Positions 17,577 to 28,000 of a stretch of DNA of 64,000 bases are shown in pieces. Positions within the stretch are counted from its first letter, which is position 1, and the number at the start of each line of letters is the position of its first letter. The notes beneath the pieces are model-generated. The model was not told the DNA's origin, did no database searches, and saw nothing but the letters and a program-made list of their open reading frames with translations. Origin of the DNA: Rhizobium oryziradicis (GTDB lineage Bacteria; Pseudomonadota; Alphaproteobacteria; Rhizobiales; Rhizobiaceae); the NCBI RefSeq assembly GCF_001939045.1, contig NZ_MKIM01000027.1:620001-684000 (forward strand), written 5' to 3'. A program made the translations under genes and the position numbers.

Positions 17577-19976
17577 ATGAAGCCAGAGGGCAATTTCACG
17601 CCACTATCCTTCGTTGGCAGCGCATATCATGGGATTTTATCAATGGTTCTTATCCTCACAGCGATCGTCTTTGCCGCGATGGGGCTGGTGTTGGGCGGTG
17701 GCGGTGCATATCTGCTGTCGCTGGGCGGTAGCCCGTTTTTTGTGGTAGCGGGTGTTTTCTTTTTGCTCACAGCCCTGCTCCTGGTGATGCGCAAGGCCAG
17801 CGCGCTTGCCGTGTATGGCCTGTTTATTCTGGGCTGCCTTGGTTGGGCAATTTGGGATGTCGGGTTTGATTGGTGGCAGTTGGCATCGCGCGGCGGCCTT
17901 GTGATCGTCCTTGGCTTCTTGCTGCTTTTGCCCGCCGTGCGCCGCAAGCTTGGACCATTGCATCGACGCGAAAGCGGCATTGCGGCCAGCGTGTGGCCGG
18001 TGGCGTTGCCAGTTTTGGTGTCGCTTTGCGTGGCTGGCTATTCCATGACCCACGACCCTTACGACAAATCCGGCACGCTGCCGATGGAGGTTACCGACGC
18101 GAACCCCGCCTATGGCGGCACGATGCAGGATGGCGAGTGGCACCAATATGGCCGCACACCCTTTGGTCAGCGCTATTCGCCACTGACGCAGATTACGCCT
18201 GACAATGTCGCCACCTTGAAAACCGCATGGACGTTTGAGACTGGCGACGTGAAACAGCCCGGCGATGTCGGCGAAACCACCTATCAGGTGACACCTTTGA
18301 AGGTGGGAGACACGCTTTATCTCTGCACGCCCCACAATTGGGCCATTGCCATTGATGCTGCAACCGGCAAGCAAAAATGGAAATACGACCCCAATGTGGG
18401 CCTTAACCCCGATCGCCAGCACCAGACCTGCCGTGGCGTGACCTATTATGCCGATCCGCAGGCGACAGCGGGCGCGCCTTGCGCCACCCGCGTTTACCTG
18501 CCAACATCCGATGCGCGCCTGATTGCGCTGGATGCTGCCGATGGCAAGGTGTGTGAAAGCTTTGCCGACAAGGGCACGCTGCACCTTGAACAGGGCATGA
18601 AATACAATCCGGCTGGCTATTATTATTCCACCTCGCCACCGGTTATCGCGGCTGGCAAGATCATCATCGGCGGTGCCGTCAACGATAACTATTCCACGAT
18701 GGAGCAATCCGGCGTTATTCGCGCCTTCGATGTGCACACCGGTGCTCTGATCTGGAATTGGGATAGCGGCAACCCGGACCAAACCACGCCCCTGCCAGCA
18801 GGCCAAACCTATACGGTCAATTCGCCCAACAGCTGGTCGGTGTTCTCGGTGGATGAGCAACTTGGCCTCGTCTATCTGCCGATGGGCAATCAGGTGCCCG
18901 ACCAATTGGGCATGAACCGCAGCGCCAATGTGGAGAAATATTCTTCCTCAGTTGTTGCGCTGGACATCAACACCGGCAAAGACCGCTGGGTGCAGCAATT
19001 TGTGCACCATGACCTTTGGGACATGGATGTGCCAGCCCAACCCGTGCTGCTCGATTTGAAGCGCGACGGTGCAATAATTCCAGCGCTGGTGGCTCCCACC
19101 AAGCAGGGCGATATCTATGTGCTGGACCGCCGCACTGGCCAGCCGATCATTCCGGTGAAAGAACTGCCAGCGCCCGGCGGCACCATTCCCGAAGATCATG
19201 CATCGCCAACCCAGCCGATTTCGGAGCTGACCTTCCGCCCCGAAAAGCTGCAAGAGCGCAATATGTGGGGCATCACCCTGCTGGACCAGCTCGCCTGCCG
19301 CATTCAATTCCACGAGTTGCGCTATGACGGCCAATATACGCCGCCATCGCTCCAAGGCTCGATCATCTATCCCGGCAATTTCGGCACCTTCAATTGGGGC
19401 TCCGTTGCGGTTGATCCAGAGCGTGGCCTGATGTTTGGCATGCCAACCTATCTGGCCTTCACCTCTCAGCTGGTGCCACGCGATCAGGTGCCACCGAAAA
19501 AGCAGGATGATAAGGGGTCGGAGCAGGGCCTGAACCGCAATGATGGCGCACCCTATGCCGTGAAAATGGGTCCGTTCCTGTCGCCAATTGGCATTCCGTG
19601 TCAGGCTCCGCCATGGGGCACGGTTGCGGGCGTTGATCTCAACACTGGCAAGATTGCCTATCAGCATCGCAACGGCACAGTCCGGGATATGACCCCGCTG
19701 CCACTGCCTTTTGCCGTGGGTGTGCCGGGCATTGGTGGTCCAATGATTACCAAGAGCGGCGTGGTTTTCTTAGGTGCTGCTGTTGATAATTACGTGCGCG
19801 CCTATGATCTCGCCACCGGCAAAGTGCTGTGGAAAGGCCGCCTGCCTGCAGGCGGACAGGCAACGCCGATGAGCTATGACCTGAATGGCAAGCAATATGT
19901 GGTGCAGGTGGCCGGTGGCCATGGCTCGATTGGCACCAAGCCCGGCGATTATGTTATTGCCTATACGCTGCCATAG
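17577..19976 (+). CDS. gcd: Membrane-bound PQQ-dependent glucose dehydrogenase
   Basis: This 799-aa (from this start) quinoprotein oxidises glucose to gluconolactone in the periplasm and passes electrons to ubiquinone. Five N-terminal membrane helices resemble the E. coli Gcd anchor (AIWDVGFDWWQLASR). The PQQ beta-propeller domain follows, with YGRTPFGQRYSPLTQITPDNV, repeated W-motifs, VHHDLWDMDVPAQP and ETDTYLAT-like strands. No pqq genes are in the window, so cofactor must come from elsewhere. The start is uncertain: ATG 17577 or 17643 are both possible. Confidence 0.92.
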   Translation: MKPEGNFTPLSFVGSAYHGILSMVLILTAIVFAAMGLVLGGGGAYLLSLGGSPFFVVAGVFFLLTALLLVMRKASALAVYGLFILGCLGWAIWDVGFDWWQLASRGGLVIVLGFLLLLPAVRRKLGPLHRRESGIAASVWPVALPVLVSLCVAGYSMTHDPYDKSGTLPMEVTDANPAYGGTMQDGEWHQYGRTPFGQRYSPLTQITPDNVATLKTAWTFETGDVKQPGDVGETTYQVTPLKVGDTLYLCTPHNWAIAIDAATGKQKWKYDPNVGLNPDRQHQTCRGVTYYADPQATAGAPCATRVYLPTSDARLIALDAADGKVCESFADKGTLHLEQGMKYNPAGYYYSTSPPVIAAGKIIIGGAVNDNYSTMEQSGVIRAFDVHTGALIWNWDSGNPDQTTPLPAGQTYTVNSPNSWSVFSVDEQLGLVYLPMGNQVPDQLGMNRSANVEKYSSSVVALDINTGKDRWVQQFVHHDLWDMDVPAQPVLLDLKRDGAIIPALVAPTKQGDIYVLDRRTGQPIIPVKELPAPGGTIPEDHASPTQPISELTFRPEKLQERNMWGITLLDQLACRIQFHELRYDGQYTPPSLQGSIIYPGNFGTFNWGSVAVDPERGLMFGMPTYLAFTSQLVPRDQVPPKKQDDKGSEQGLNRNDGAPYAVKMGPFLSPIGIPCQAPPWGTVAGVDLNTGKIAYQHRNGTVRDMTPLPLPFAVGVPGIGGPMITKSGVVFLGAAVDNYVRAYDLATGKVLWKGRLPAGGQATPMSYDLNGKQYVVQVAGGHGSIGTKPGDYVIAYTLP

Positions 19977-20008
19977 CAAAATATCGCTAAATTATTGATA
20001 TAAAAACA

Positions 20009-20045
20009 GATCCCTCCGGTATTACGCCGGGGGGATCTTCTTTTG
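20009..20045 (+). terminator. Rho-independent terminator of gcd
   Basis: An 11-base arm (GATCCCTCCGG) pairs with CCGGGGGGATC, one wobble, around a 7-base loop, followed by TTCTTTTG. It begins 33 bases after the gcd stop. Confidence 0.85.
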
Positions 20046-20136
20046 ATACAGGTTGAAAAAATCCAACACGGCCACGGCAACCAAACTTTAACCATGATGG
20101 GGTTAAAACGAATCACTCACGTAAAGGATGGTTCGA

Positions 20137-20418
20137 ATGCCCAACACTGCCGCCCAACTCCAGCCCACCCCATCATCGCTCGCGTTTTTTCCGCTGGCGA
20201 GCCGTCGTGATCTGGTGCGCAGTGCAGCTGTGACCCTCGACCGCCTTCAGGGCGACAACGCCACCGTTTTTTGGCGCACCACCTGCCGCCAGCTCGGTGC
20301 CGAACTTCTCGACCTTGGCTGCCCGGAAGAAGACATGCGCGCTGAGATCATGGAATTTCAAGACGCCGTGCAAATGGAACTGATGTGGCTGCATCAGGGC
20401 GATGAAGCCAAGGCGTAA
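20137..20418 (+). CDS. DUF6074-type small protein
   Basis: A 93-aa protein with FFPLASRRDLVRSAAVTLDRLQGDNATVFWRTTCRQL followed by an acidic helix. This layout is that of a small rhizobial family I know as DUF6074, of unknown function. ATG 20137 (MPNTAAQLQ) has AAGGA about seven bases upstream; GTG/ATG codons nine bases earlier lie inside that site. Confidence 0.6.
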   Translation: MPNTAAQLQPTPSSLAFFPLASRRDLVRSAAVTLDRLQGDNATVFWRTTCRQLGAELLDLGCPEEDMRAEIMEFQDAVQMELMWLHQGDEAKA

Positions 20419-20444
20419 TCTGCCGCAAGCTTGATCCTTTTGAC

Positions 20445-21188
20445 CTAGCGTAGCACTTTTTCTAAAGCGGAAATAAACGCGTCTTGATTATCCAGCATCA
20501 TGTTGTGACCGGCATCGGGAATGGTGATGATGGGAATGTCGGCTGCAACAATTCTATCTTTGTCATGTGGAGCAGGAGATCGTTCTCCCTGGATAAATGC
20601 GTGTGGCATTGGTAAGTTGATAAAGCGGTCTGATAGATCGGTTGGCATGTTTTTACCAAGCGACTGTTCGCTGCGATACATAGCGACAGGATCTGCGAGA
20701 CGCATGGTTACTGACCAAATGTTTCCGATGTTTTTCAACGTGCTTGCAAAACCCTCTGCAATATAAAGATCTTCGCTATACGCATCGATCCGTGGGCGCG
20801 GTGTTGGCAAAAGATTGGCCTCGCAAACGACCAGACGCCCAACCAAGTCCGGTCGGGTAGAGGCCAGCATGATTGCGATTGCCCCTCCCATGCTATGGGC
20901 GATCACATCAGCCTTGGAAATTTCCAGCTTATCCATAAAGCTAGCTAACGCGGCTGCCTGTTCGCTTAATGAATAGCCAAAATCCTGCTGGCGATCACTG
21001 ATGCCGAAACCCAGCAAATCAATAAGCAGTGTGCGTTGTCCTGCAATCTTTGGATCGGTTGCTACAGATGTGTAATAAGCCAGCGAAGAGCTTCCTAATC
21101 CGTGCACGAAAATACGAACCGGCTCATTACCTGGCAATTCGACATAGCCAATGCGCGAACCGTCATTCAGAACTTCAACATGTTTCAT
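20445..21188 (-). CDS. Alpha/beta-fold hydrolase
   Basis: This 247-aa hydrolase shows the oxyanion HGLGSSSLAYY, the nucleophile elbow AHSMGGAIA (G/A-x-S-x-G) and the catalytic His in PDAGHNMMLD. The substrate is unknown; an esterase or epoxide-hydrolase-like role is possible. The ATG at 21188 falls 5 bases after the helicase stop, so it is probably cotranscribed with the UvrD-type gene. A TTG at 21197 overlaps that stop and is less likely. Confidence 0.82.
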   Translation of the reverse strand: MKHVEVLNDGSRIGYVELPGNEPVRIFVHGLGSSSLAYYTSVATDPKIAGQRTLLIDLLGFGISDRQQDFGYSLSEQAAALASFMDKLEISKADVIAHSMGGAIAIMLASTRPDLVGRLVVCEANLLPTPRPRIDAYSEDLYIAEGFASTLKNIGNIWSVTMRLADPVAMYRSEQSLGKNMPTDLSDRFINLPMPHAFIQGERSPAPHDKDRIVAADIPIITIPDAGHNMMLDNQDAFISALEKVLR

Positions 21189-21193
21189 AGTCT

Positions 21194-23722
21194 TCAAGCC
21201 CGCTCGACAAACCCGTCCAGCACGCGCTTTTGCCCGGCGCGGTCAAAATCAATCGTCAACTTGTTGCCCTCCACAGCCGACACATTGCCATTGCCGAATT
21301 TGATGTGGAACACGCGATCGCCAACGGCAAATTTTGATGGCTCAGAGGCGGTGGATTTGGCCACCAACTGGCCGTCGATGGTTTTGCCGCGTGGGCCGCT
21401 TTCACCGTAGCCGATGCGCTCGACCGCGTGGCCGGAGCGGCTGCCCCAGTTTTCGCGGGTCGCGTCGGTTTTGTTGGCTTGGGCGCGTTTCCAGCCGGGG
21501 GTGGAATAGTTGTTCTGAAACGGTTCCTGCTTGTCAAAGCGCGATTGGCCATAGCCACCGCCGCGGCCATAGCCGCCATAGCTGGACTCGGCTTCGGCCA
21601 CTTCCACATGGGCGGGTGGCAGCTCATCCAAAAAGCGCGAGGGCAGGGTGGATTGCCAGAGGCCGTGAATGCGGCGATTGGAGACGAACCACAGGTGGCA
21701 GCGGCGCTTGGCGCGGGTGATACCGACATAGGCAAGGCGGCGTTCTTCCTCCAAGCCAGCGCGGCCGCTTTCATCGAGGGCGCGCTGGTGTGGAAACAGG
21801 CCTTCTTCCCAGCCGGGCAGAAACACCGTTTCAAACTCCAGCCCTTTGGCCGAATGCAGCGTCATGATGGAGATGGCGTCCATATTTTCGTTTTGCTCAA
21901 CATCCATCACCAGCGAGACATGTTCCAGAAAGCCGCGCAGGCTTTCAAAACTTTCCATCGAGCGGATCAGTTCTTTCAGGTTGTCGAGCCTGCCGGGAGC
22001 TTCCGCCGATTTGTCGTTTTGCCACATGGCGGTGTAGCCGCTCTCGTCGAGAATTTTTTCGGCGAGTTCGGTGTGCGGTGTGTTGTCGAGCATGTCCTGC
22101 CAGCGGCTGAAATCAGCCACCACGTCCAGCAGCGATTTACGTGCCTTGGGCTTCAACTCATCGGTCAGCACAATGTCGCTGGCTGCCTGCAACATCGGAA
22201 TATTGCGGGCGCGGGCATAGTCATGCAAATTGCGAATGGTGGTATCGCCCAAGCCACGTTTGGGCGTGTTGACGATGCGCTCAAACGCCAGATCATCCGC
22301 AGCCTGACACACTACCCGGAAATAGGCCATGGCATCGCGGATTTCCAAACGCTCATAAAAGCGCGGGCCGCCGATAACCCGATAATTAATGCCCAGCGTT
22401 ACAAACCGGTCTTCAAACTCGCGCATTTGAAAGGATGCGCGCACCAGAATGGCCATGTCGTTGAGCAGGTGCTGATTGCGCTGCAGCTGCTCGATTTCCT
22501 CGCCAACGGCGCGGGCTTCCTCTTCCGAATCCCAAGCCGCGTGCACCACCACTTTTTCGTCATTGGGGTCTACGCGGTCTGTAAACAGCGTCTTACCCAG
22601 ACGGCCTTCGTTGTGGGCAATCAAATGACCAGCAGCCCCAAGGATATGCTCGGTGGAGCGATAATTACGCTCCAGCTTGATGACTTTTGCGCCGGGAAAA
22701 TCCTTCTCGAATCGCAAAATGTTATCAACCTCGGCACCACGCCAGCCATAAATCGACTGGTCGTCGTCACCAACGCAACAGATGTTGACCGTGCCGTTGA
22801 CGGTTTTGCCCTCTGCGTTTTTGCTGCTTGGCCGCTGCGCCAGCAAACGCAGCCACATATATTGTGCCGTATTGGTATCTTGATACTCGTCCACCAGAAT
22901 ATAGCGAAAGCGCTGGTGGTAATCACGCAGCACATCGGGATTGGCGCGAAACATGCGGATGGGATGCAGCAGCAGATCGCCAAAATCACAGGCGTTCAGG
23001 CTTTTCAGCCTGTTTTGATAGGCGGCGTAAAGCTCGCGGCCCCGGCCATTGGCAAAGGCGCGGGCATCACCCTCGGGGATTTGCGATGGGTCCAGCCCCT
23101 TGTTTTTCCAGCCATCGATCATGGCGGCAAATTGTTTGGCGGGCCAGCGCTTGTCGTCCAGCCCTTCGGCCTGAATGATCTGCTTGATCAGCCGCACCAC
23201 ATCATCGGTATCGAGAATGGTGAAATCAGACGATAGCCCCACCAGCTCGGCATGGCGGCGCAAGAGCTTGACGCCAATGGAGTGGAAGGTGCCAAGCCAT
23301 GGCATGCCCTCAACAGCACCGCCCACCAGAACGCCAATACGCTCCTTCATTTCGCGGGCGGCTTTGTTGGTAAAGGTCACGGCCAGGATCTGGCTGGGGA
23401 AGGCGCGGTTTGTGGCCAGCACATGGGCGATGCGGGTGGTGAGCACGCGGGTCTTGCCGGTTCCTGCACCGGCCAGCACCAGCACGGGACCATCCAGCGT
23501 TTCCACGGCTTCGCGCTGCTCGGGGTTTAACCCTGAGAGATAATCGGGTGCACGGGCCTGATCGCGGGCAGCAATGGCGCGGGCCGCAATGCCCATGGTG
23601 CCTGGAGCGTCAACAGGGCGCGCCGCATCCATATCTACCTTGCCATCGGACTTGCCAATTGCAGGCTTTCGAGGCGCGGGTTCTTCATCAAAGAAGGGTA
23701 TATCATCAAAACCGGTGTTCAT
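21194..23722 (-). CDS. uvrD: UvrD/PcrA-type ATP-dependent DNA helicase
   Basis: This 842-aa superfamily 1A 3'-5' helicase serves nucleotide excision and mismatch repair and replication restart. Motifs are complete: Walker A LVLAGAGTGKTRVLTTR, AVTFTNKAAREMKER, motif II ILVDEYQDTN, motif III GDDDQSIYGWRGA, motif IV ERNYRST, motif V TLHSAKGLEFE and motif VI YVGITRAKRR. After a Gly/Tyr-rich linker, the C-terminus carries a Tudor-like fold (AVGDRVFHIKFGNGNVSAVEG), which in PcrA/UvrD contacts RNA polymerase. The ATG at 23722 is preferred over the TTG at 23731. Confidence 0.95.
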   Translation of the reverse strand: MNTGFDDIPFFDEEPAPRKPAIGKSDGKVDMDAARPVDAPGTMGIAARAIAARDQARAPDYLSGLNPEQREAVETLDGPVLVLAGAGTGKTRVLTTRIAHVLATNRAFPSQILAVTFTNKAAREMKERIGVLVGGAVEGMPWLGTFHSIGVKLLRRHAELVGLSSDFTILDTDDVVRLIKQIIQAEGLDDKRWPAKQFAAMIDGWKNKGLDPSQIPEGDARAFANGRGRELYAAYQNRLKSLNACDFGDLLLHPIRMFRANPDVLRDYHQRFRYILVDEYQDTNTAQYMWLRLLAQRPSSKNAEGKTVNGTVNICCVGDDDQSIYGWRGAEVDNILRFEKDFPGAKVIKLERNYRSTEHILGAAGHLIAHNEGRLGKTLFTDRVDPNDEKVVVHAAWDSEEEARAVGEEIEQLQRNQHLLNDMAILVRASFQMREFEDRFVTLGINYRVIGGPRFYERLEIRDAMAYFRVVCQAADDLAFERIVNTPKRGLGDTTIRNLHDYARARNIPMLQAASDIVLTDELKPKARKSLLDVVADFSRWQDMLDNTPHTELAEKILDESGYTAMWQNDKSAEAPGRLDNLKELIRSMESFESLRGFLEHVSLVMDVEQNENMDAISIMTLHSAKGLEFETVFLPGWEEGLFPHQRALDESGRAGLEEERRLAYVGITRAKRRCHLWFVSNRRIHGLWQSTLPSRFLDELPPAHVEVAEAESSYGGYGRGGGYGQSRFDKQEPFQNNYSTPGWKRAQANKTDATRENWGSRSGHAVERIGYGESGPRGKTIDGQLVAKSTASEPSKFAVGDRVFHIKFGNGNVSAVEGNKLTIDFDRAGQKRVLDGFVERA

Positions 23723-23923
23723 ACCGCTCAATGTAGTGATTCGGGGCCGAAAGGCTAGTCGGATGTTCCGGTTTTATTCTTATTTTCAAGAGAAGTTTTG
23801 AAATCGCCCTGCGTTTTCGCCCTGTTTCGCCTTTGAAACGTGTTTTGCGCGGTTGTGGGTGAGTGTTCCAATGGCTTTCCCTGCATCTATCTTTTTCTTC
23901 GATCTTCCTGCTCAATCACAGAA

Positions 23924-23957
23924 TTGTTACTGCCCTGTTCCAGTATAAAATTGTCAC
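23924..23957 (+). promoter_or_regulatory. Possible degenerate Pho box upstream of pstS
   Basis: TTGTTAC-TGCC-CTGTTCC has the 7-4-7 layout of a PhoB site with about five matches per half. A second half-like TTGTCAC lies at 23951-23957. Position upstream of pstS (start 24029) is as expected for phosphate control, but the match is weak. Confidence 0.35.
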
Positions 23958-24028
23958 AAAACCTTTGTGAAAGAGGCGTAGGTCGATCCCGGACAATAAA
24001 ACTTGTGACGACAACAGGGATTGCTTCA

Positions 24029-25081
24029 ATGACTCTGATCAGAAAAATCACCATGGGTGCGACAGTTGCAGCACTGAGCCTGACATTTGCCAGCGCAACA
24101 TTTGCCGCTGACATTGCCGGCGCGGGCTCCAGCTTTATTTACCCTGTTTTCGCCAAATGGGGTGAAGCCTACAAAGCGAAAACCGGTATCAACCTGAATT
24201 ATCAGTCGATTGGCTCCGGCGGCGGCATCAAGCAGGTTGAAGCCAAGACTGTTACCTTCGGCGCAACCGACAAGCCTTTGAGCGATGAAGAACTTGAAAA
24301 GAACGGCCTGACCCAGTTTCCGATGATCATGGGCGGCATTGTGCCTATGTATAATGTTGAAGGCGTCAAGCCCGGCGAACTGGTGCTGGATGGCAAGGCA
24401 CTTGAAGAAATCTACATGGGCAAGATCACCAAGTGGAATGATCCTGCGATTGCTGCGCTGAACAAGGGCATCAAGCTCCCTGAGCAGGCCATTGTTGTTG
24501 TTCACCGCGCTGACGGCTCTGGCACCACCTTTAACTTCACCGATTACCTCAGCAAGATTTCGCCTGAGTGGAAGAGCAAGATTGGTTCGGACACCGCTGT
24601 TGAATGGCCGGTTGGCGTTGGTGCCAAGGGTTCTGAAGGTGTTGCCAACACTGTCAAGCAGACGGCTGGCTCTATCGGCTACAATGAATATGCCTATGTG
24701 ATCCAGAACCACCTCGGCTATGCCAAGATGGTCAATGCGGCTGGCAAGACTGTTGAGCCTTCGCTGGATAGCTTTGCCTCTGCGGCTGCAAATGCCGATT
24801 GGGCAAAGGCCAAGAACTTCCACGTGGTCATCACCAATCAGCCTGGCGACAAGAGCTGGCCGATTGCTGCCTCCACATGGGTTCTGATCCACAAGACCCC
24901 TGTTGATAAGGCTGCAACCGAAGCTGCTTTGAAGTTCTTCGCCTGGGCTTACAAGGATGGCACTGCTGAAGCCAAGGCTTTGCAATATGTTGCCATTCCA
25001 AAGTCGGTTGTAACCCTGATTGAAAAGTCCTGGGAAGAAAACATCAAGGCTGACGGCAAGCCTGTTTTTAAGGCCATGTAA
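24029..25081 (+). CDS. pstS: Phosphate ABC transporter substrate-binding protein PstS
   Basis: This 350-aa periplasmic phosphate receptor is the first gene of pstSCAB. The signal peptide ends near ATFAAD. Mature sequence shows [37 protein letters not shown] and [19 protein letters not shown], the family's phosphate-contact loops. The frame is open well upstream, but ATG 24029 gives the normal signal peptide. Confidence 0.96.
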   Translation: MTLIRKITMGATVAALSLTFASATFAADIAGAGSSFIYPVFAKWGEAYKAKTGINLNYQSIGSGGGIKQVEAKTVTFGATDKPLSDEELEKNGLTQFPMIMGGIVPMYNVEGVKPGELVLDGKALEEIYMGKITKWNDPAIAALNKGIKLPEQAIVVVHRADGSGTTFNFTDYLSKISPEWKSKIGSDTAVEWPVGVGAKGSEGVANTVKQTAGSIGYNEYAYVIQNHLGYAKMVNAAGKTVEPSLDSFASAAANADWAKAKNFHVVITNQPGDKSWPIAASTWVLIHKTPVDKAATEAALKFFAWAYKDGTAEAKALQYVAIPKSVVTLIEKSWEENIKADGKPVFKAM

Positions 25082-25171
25082 TCTTTTGGCTTCCTGTTGA
25101 ACGTCCTGTGGCAGCGGGTGTGTAGGCGCCCGCTGCTTCTTGCTTAAATATTCTCTGTTCTGGGGTATCAG

Positions 25172-26137
25172 ATGTCGATTGAGGGCCAGTCACTAGGGCA
25201 CGATGGGGGTGCAGGGGCAAAGAGTCAGCGCATTCAGGATATTATTTTCATCAGAGTGACGTGGCTGTGTGCCATGCTGGTGATGGTGGTTTTGCTGGGC
25301 GTTTTTCTGTCGCTGTTCATCGATTCCATGCCAACCTGGCGCGAGTTTGGTCTCAGCTTCATCTGGAACGAGCGCTGGAGCCCTGCCAAGGATATTTATG
25401 GTGCGGCAGCGCCAATTTTTGGTACGCTGATCACATCGGTGATTGCTCTGGTCATCGGGGTGCCGATCAGCTTTGGCATTGCCATTTTCCTCAATGAAAT
25501 TTGCCCGGTGGTTTTGCAAAGGCCCATCGGTGTTGCCATCGAGTTGTTGGCAGGCATTCCCAGCATTATTTACGGGCTGTGGGGCTTTTTTGTTCTTGCT
25601 CCGATCATGCAGACCTCGGTGCAGCCCTTTTTGCTGGACACGCTCGGCCATGTGCCGGGGCTCGATATTTTGTTCAGCGGTGCGCCTTACGGCATTGGTA
25701 TGCTGACGGCGGGCGTTGTGCTGGCCATCATGATCCTGCCTTTCATCACCTCCATTACCCGCGATGTGTTCAGCACCGTGCCGGTGCTTTTGCGTGAATC
25801 CGCCTACGGCATGGGCATGACCACGTGGGAAGTGGTGTTCAACATCATCATTCCCTACACGCGCCGGGGCCTTATTGGCGGCGTTATGCTTGGTCTTGGT
25901 CGCGCCTTGGGCGAGACCATGGCGGTGACCTTTGTGATCGGCAATTCGCACCGTATTGCCGCCTCGCTACTGGCACCGGCCACCACGATTTCGGCATCAA
26001 TTGCCAATGAATTCAGCGAGGCGACATCGGATCTCTACTCTTCCAGCCTGATTGCGCTGGGGCTGATCTTGTTCTTCATCACCTTCGGGGTGCTGGCGAT
26101 TGCAAAGTGGCTTATTGGCCGCAGCGAAACCTATTGA
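25172..26137 (+). CDS. pstC: Phosphate ABC transporter permease PstC
   Basis: A 321-aa inner-membrane permease with about six helices. [27 protein letters not shown] and the EAA loop [50 protein letters not shown] are diagnostic of PstC. Second gene of the operon, 90 bases after pstS and 10 bases before pstA. Confidence 0.95.
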   Translation: MSIEGQSLGHDGGAGAKSQRIQDIIFIRVTWLCAMLVMVVLLGVFLSLFIDSMPTWREFGLSFIWNERWSPAKDIYGAAAPIFGTLITSVIALVIGVPISFGIAIFLNEICPVVLQRPIGVAIELLAGIPSIIYGLWGFFVLAPIMQTSVQPFLLDTLGHVPGLDILFSGAPYGIGMLTAGVVLAIMILPFITSITRDVFSTVPVLLRESAYGMGMTTWEVVFNIIIPYTRRGLIGGVMLGLGRALGETMAVTFVIGNSHRIAASLLAPATTISASIANEFSEATSDLYSSSLIALGLILFFITFGVLAIAKWLIGRSETY

Positions 26138-26147
26138 GGAGCATGGC

Positions 26148-26996
26148 ATGTCGATCATTTCACGGCGTTATCTTGTTAACCGCATCGCCATGACCCTTTC
26201 GGTCATCTCGGCGGTGATTGGTTTGGGTTTTCTGGCCTCCATTTTGTGGACCTTGCTCTATAATGGCCTTGGTGCCATCAACCTTGATATCTTTACCCAG
26301 ATGACACCGCCGCCCGGCTCTAAAGGCGGTCTGGCCAATGCTATCTACGGCTCATTCATGATGACGCTGATTGCCACGGTGATTGCAACGCCCGTGGGCA
26401 TTCTGGCGGGAACCTATCTGGCCGAATATGGCCGTGGCTCGAAGATCGCGGCCGTTGCCATCTTCATCAACGATATTTTGCTGGCGGCACCATCGATTAT
26501 TGTCGGCCTGTTTATCTATGCGCTGCTGGTTGTGCCGTTCAAGCATTTCTCCGGCTATTCCGGCGCAATTGCTTTGGCGGTGATTGCCATTCCGGTCATC
26601 AACCGCACCACGCAGGATATGCTGGCGCTGGTGCCCGATGCCGTGCGTGAAGCGGCGGCAGCCCTTGGTGCGCCGCGCTGGAAGGTGATGACCGCTGTTG
26701 TCTGGCGCAGTGCCCGCAGCGGCATTTTGACCGGGGTTTTGCTGGCGGTGGCCCGTATCAGTGGCGAGACGGCACCCTTGCTGTTTACCGCTCTCAACAA
26801 CCAATTCTGGACGGCTGATCTCAGCCAGCCGATTGCCAATCTGCCGGTGGTGATTTTCCAATTTGCCATGAGCCCTTACGATGACTGGCAGCGCCTTGCC
26901 TGGGGCGGTGCGCTGATTATCACGGTCACAATTTTGGTGCTGAACATTGTCGCACGGAGCCTGGCTTCCGGATCACTCTTTTCGAGGGAGAAATAA
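26148..26996 (+). CDS. pstA: Phosphate ABC transporter permease PstA
   Basis: A 282-aa permease partner of PstC with about six membrane helices. [44 protein letters not shown] and the EAA loop [49 protein letters not shown] mark PstA. The ATG at 26148 (MSIISRRYL) is chosen; an in-frame upstream ATG would overlap pstC. pstB starts one base after its stop region. Confidence 0.95.
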   Translation: MSIISRRYLVNRIAMTLSVISAVIGLGFLASILWTLLYNGLGAINLDIFTQMTPPPGSKGGLANAIYGSFMMTLIATVIATPVGILAGTYLAEYGRGSKIAAVAIFINDILLAAPSIIVGLFIYALLVVPFKHFSGYSGAIALAVIAIPVINRTTQDMLALVPDAVREAAAALGAPRWKVMTAVVWRSARSGILTGVLLAVARISGETAPLLFTALNNQFWTADLSQPIANLPVVIFQFAMSPYDDWQRLAWGGALIITVTILVLNIVARSLASGSLFSREK

Positions 26997-26997
26997 A

Positions 26998-27834
26998 ATG
27001 AGCACATATAGTGCGGGAATCGAGATGGCGTCTGCGAAAGCCCATTCTGAAGCGTTCAACCCCTCTGATATTGGTCGCAAGATCAAGCTTGAGGCCAAGG
27101 GTGTGTCCTTCTCCTATAAGCCTGGCCATCAGGTTTTGAAAAACGTTAATTTGCCCCTGCGTGACAACACCGTCACCGCCTTCATCGGCCCATCGGGCTG
27201 TGGCAAATCCACGCTTTTGCGGGTGTTCAACCGTATGTATGATCTTTACCCCGGCCAGAAGGCAACGGGCGAGGTCTTGCTGGATGGTCGCGATATTTTG
27301 AAGCCTTCCGAGGATTTGAACCGCTTGCGCTCCAAAATCGGCATGGTGTTTCAAAAGCCCACGCCCTTTCCCATGACGATTTATGAAAACATCGCTTTTG
27401 GCATTCGCCTGTCGGAGAAAATCTCCAAGGCCGAGATGAACGAGCGGGTGGAATCGGCCCTGCAAGAGGCAGCCCTTTGGAGCGAAGTGAAAGACAAGCT
27501 GCACCAGAGCGGCCTTGGCCTTTCCGGCGGTCAGCAGCAGCGTTTGTGCATTGCCCGTGCCATTGCCGTGAAGCCTTCGGTGCTGTTGCTGGATGAGCCG
27601 ACATCGGCGCTTGATCCGATTTCGACCAGCAAGCTGGAAGAGTTGATCGAGGTGCTGCGCGCCAACTATTGCATTGCTATCGTTACCCACAATCTGCATC
27701 AGGCGGCGCGCATTTCGCAATATACGGCCTTTATGTATCTGGGCGAGATGGTGGAATTTGACACCACCGAGAAGATTTTCAGCGCCCCGAAAGAGCAGAA
27801 AACCAGCGACTATGTGACGGGTCGTTTCGGCTAA
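26998..27834 (+). CDS. pstB: Phosphate ABC transporter ATPase PstB
   Basis: This 278-aa ATPase energises phosphate import. Walker [15 protein letters not shown], the Q-loop [21 protein letters not shown], signature [16 protein letters not shown], Walker [16 protein letters not shown] and the switch His in [10 protein letters not shown] are all present. Start ATG 26998 immediately follows pstA. phoU, which often comes next, is absent: the following gene is an oxidase. Confidence 0.96.
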   Translation: MSTYSAGIEMASAKAHSEAFNPSDIGRKIKLEAKGVSFSYKPGHQVLKNVNLPLRDNTVTAFIGPSGCGKSTLLRVFNRMYDLYPGQKATGEVLLDGRDILKPSEDLNRLRSKIGMVFQKPTPFPMTIYENIAFGIRLSEKISKAEMNERVESALQEAALWSEVKDKLHQSGLGLSGGQQQRLCIARAIAVKPSVLLLDEPTSALDPISTSKLEELIEVLRANYCIAIVTHNLHQAARISQYTAFMYLGEMVEFDTTEKIFSAPKEQKTSDYVTGRFG

Positions 27835-28000
27835 AACATGCCTTTCAAAATGACGCCTGCGCTTTGAGACGGCGTCGTGACCCGCGACGATGGGTGACGC
27901 CGCTGCCAGCAGGCATCATCCGCATCGCACTGGACAAGTTGCAGCTGCGGGGGCATATCTGCGCCTTGAAACAATAGGTGTTTGATAGGCAGGACTTGAT

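Noticed and set aside
17640..18905. A 421-codon open frame antisense to gcd
   Set aside because: The glucose dehydrogenase on the other strand is intact and the antisense product has no family features or ribosome site.
21428..23236. A 602-codon open frame on the plus strand
   Set aside because: It lies wholly antisense to the UvrD-type helicase, whose motifs are complete; the frame is a codon-bias shadow without recognisable domains.
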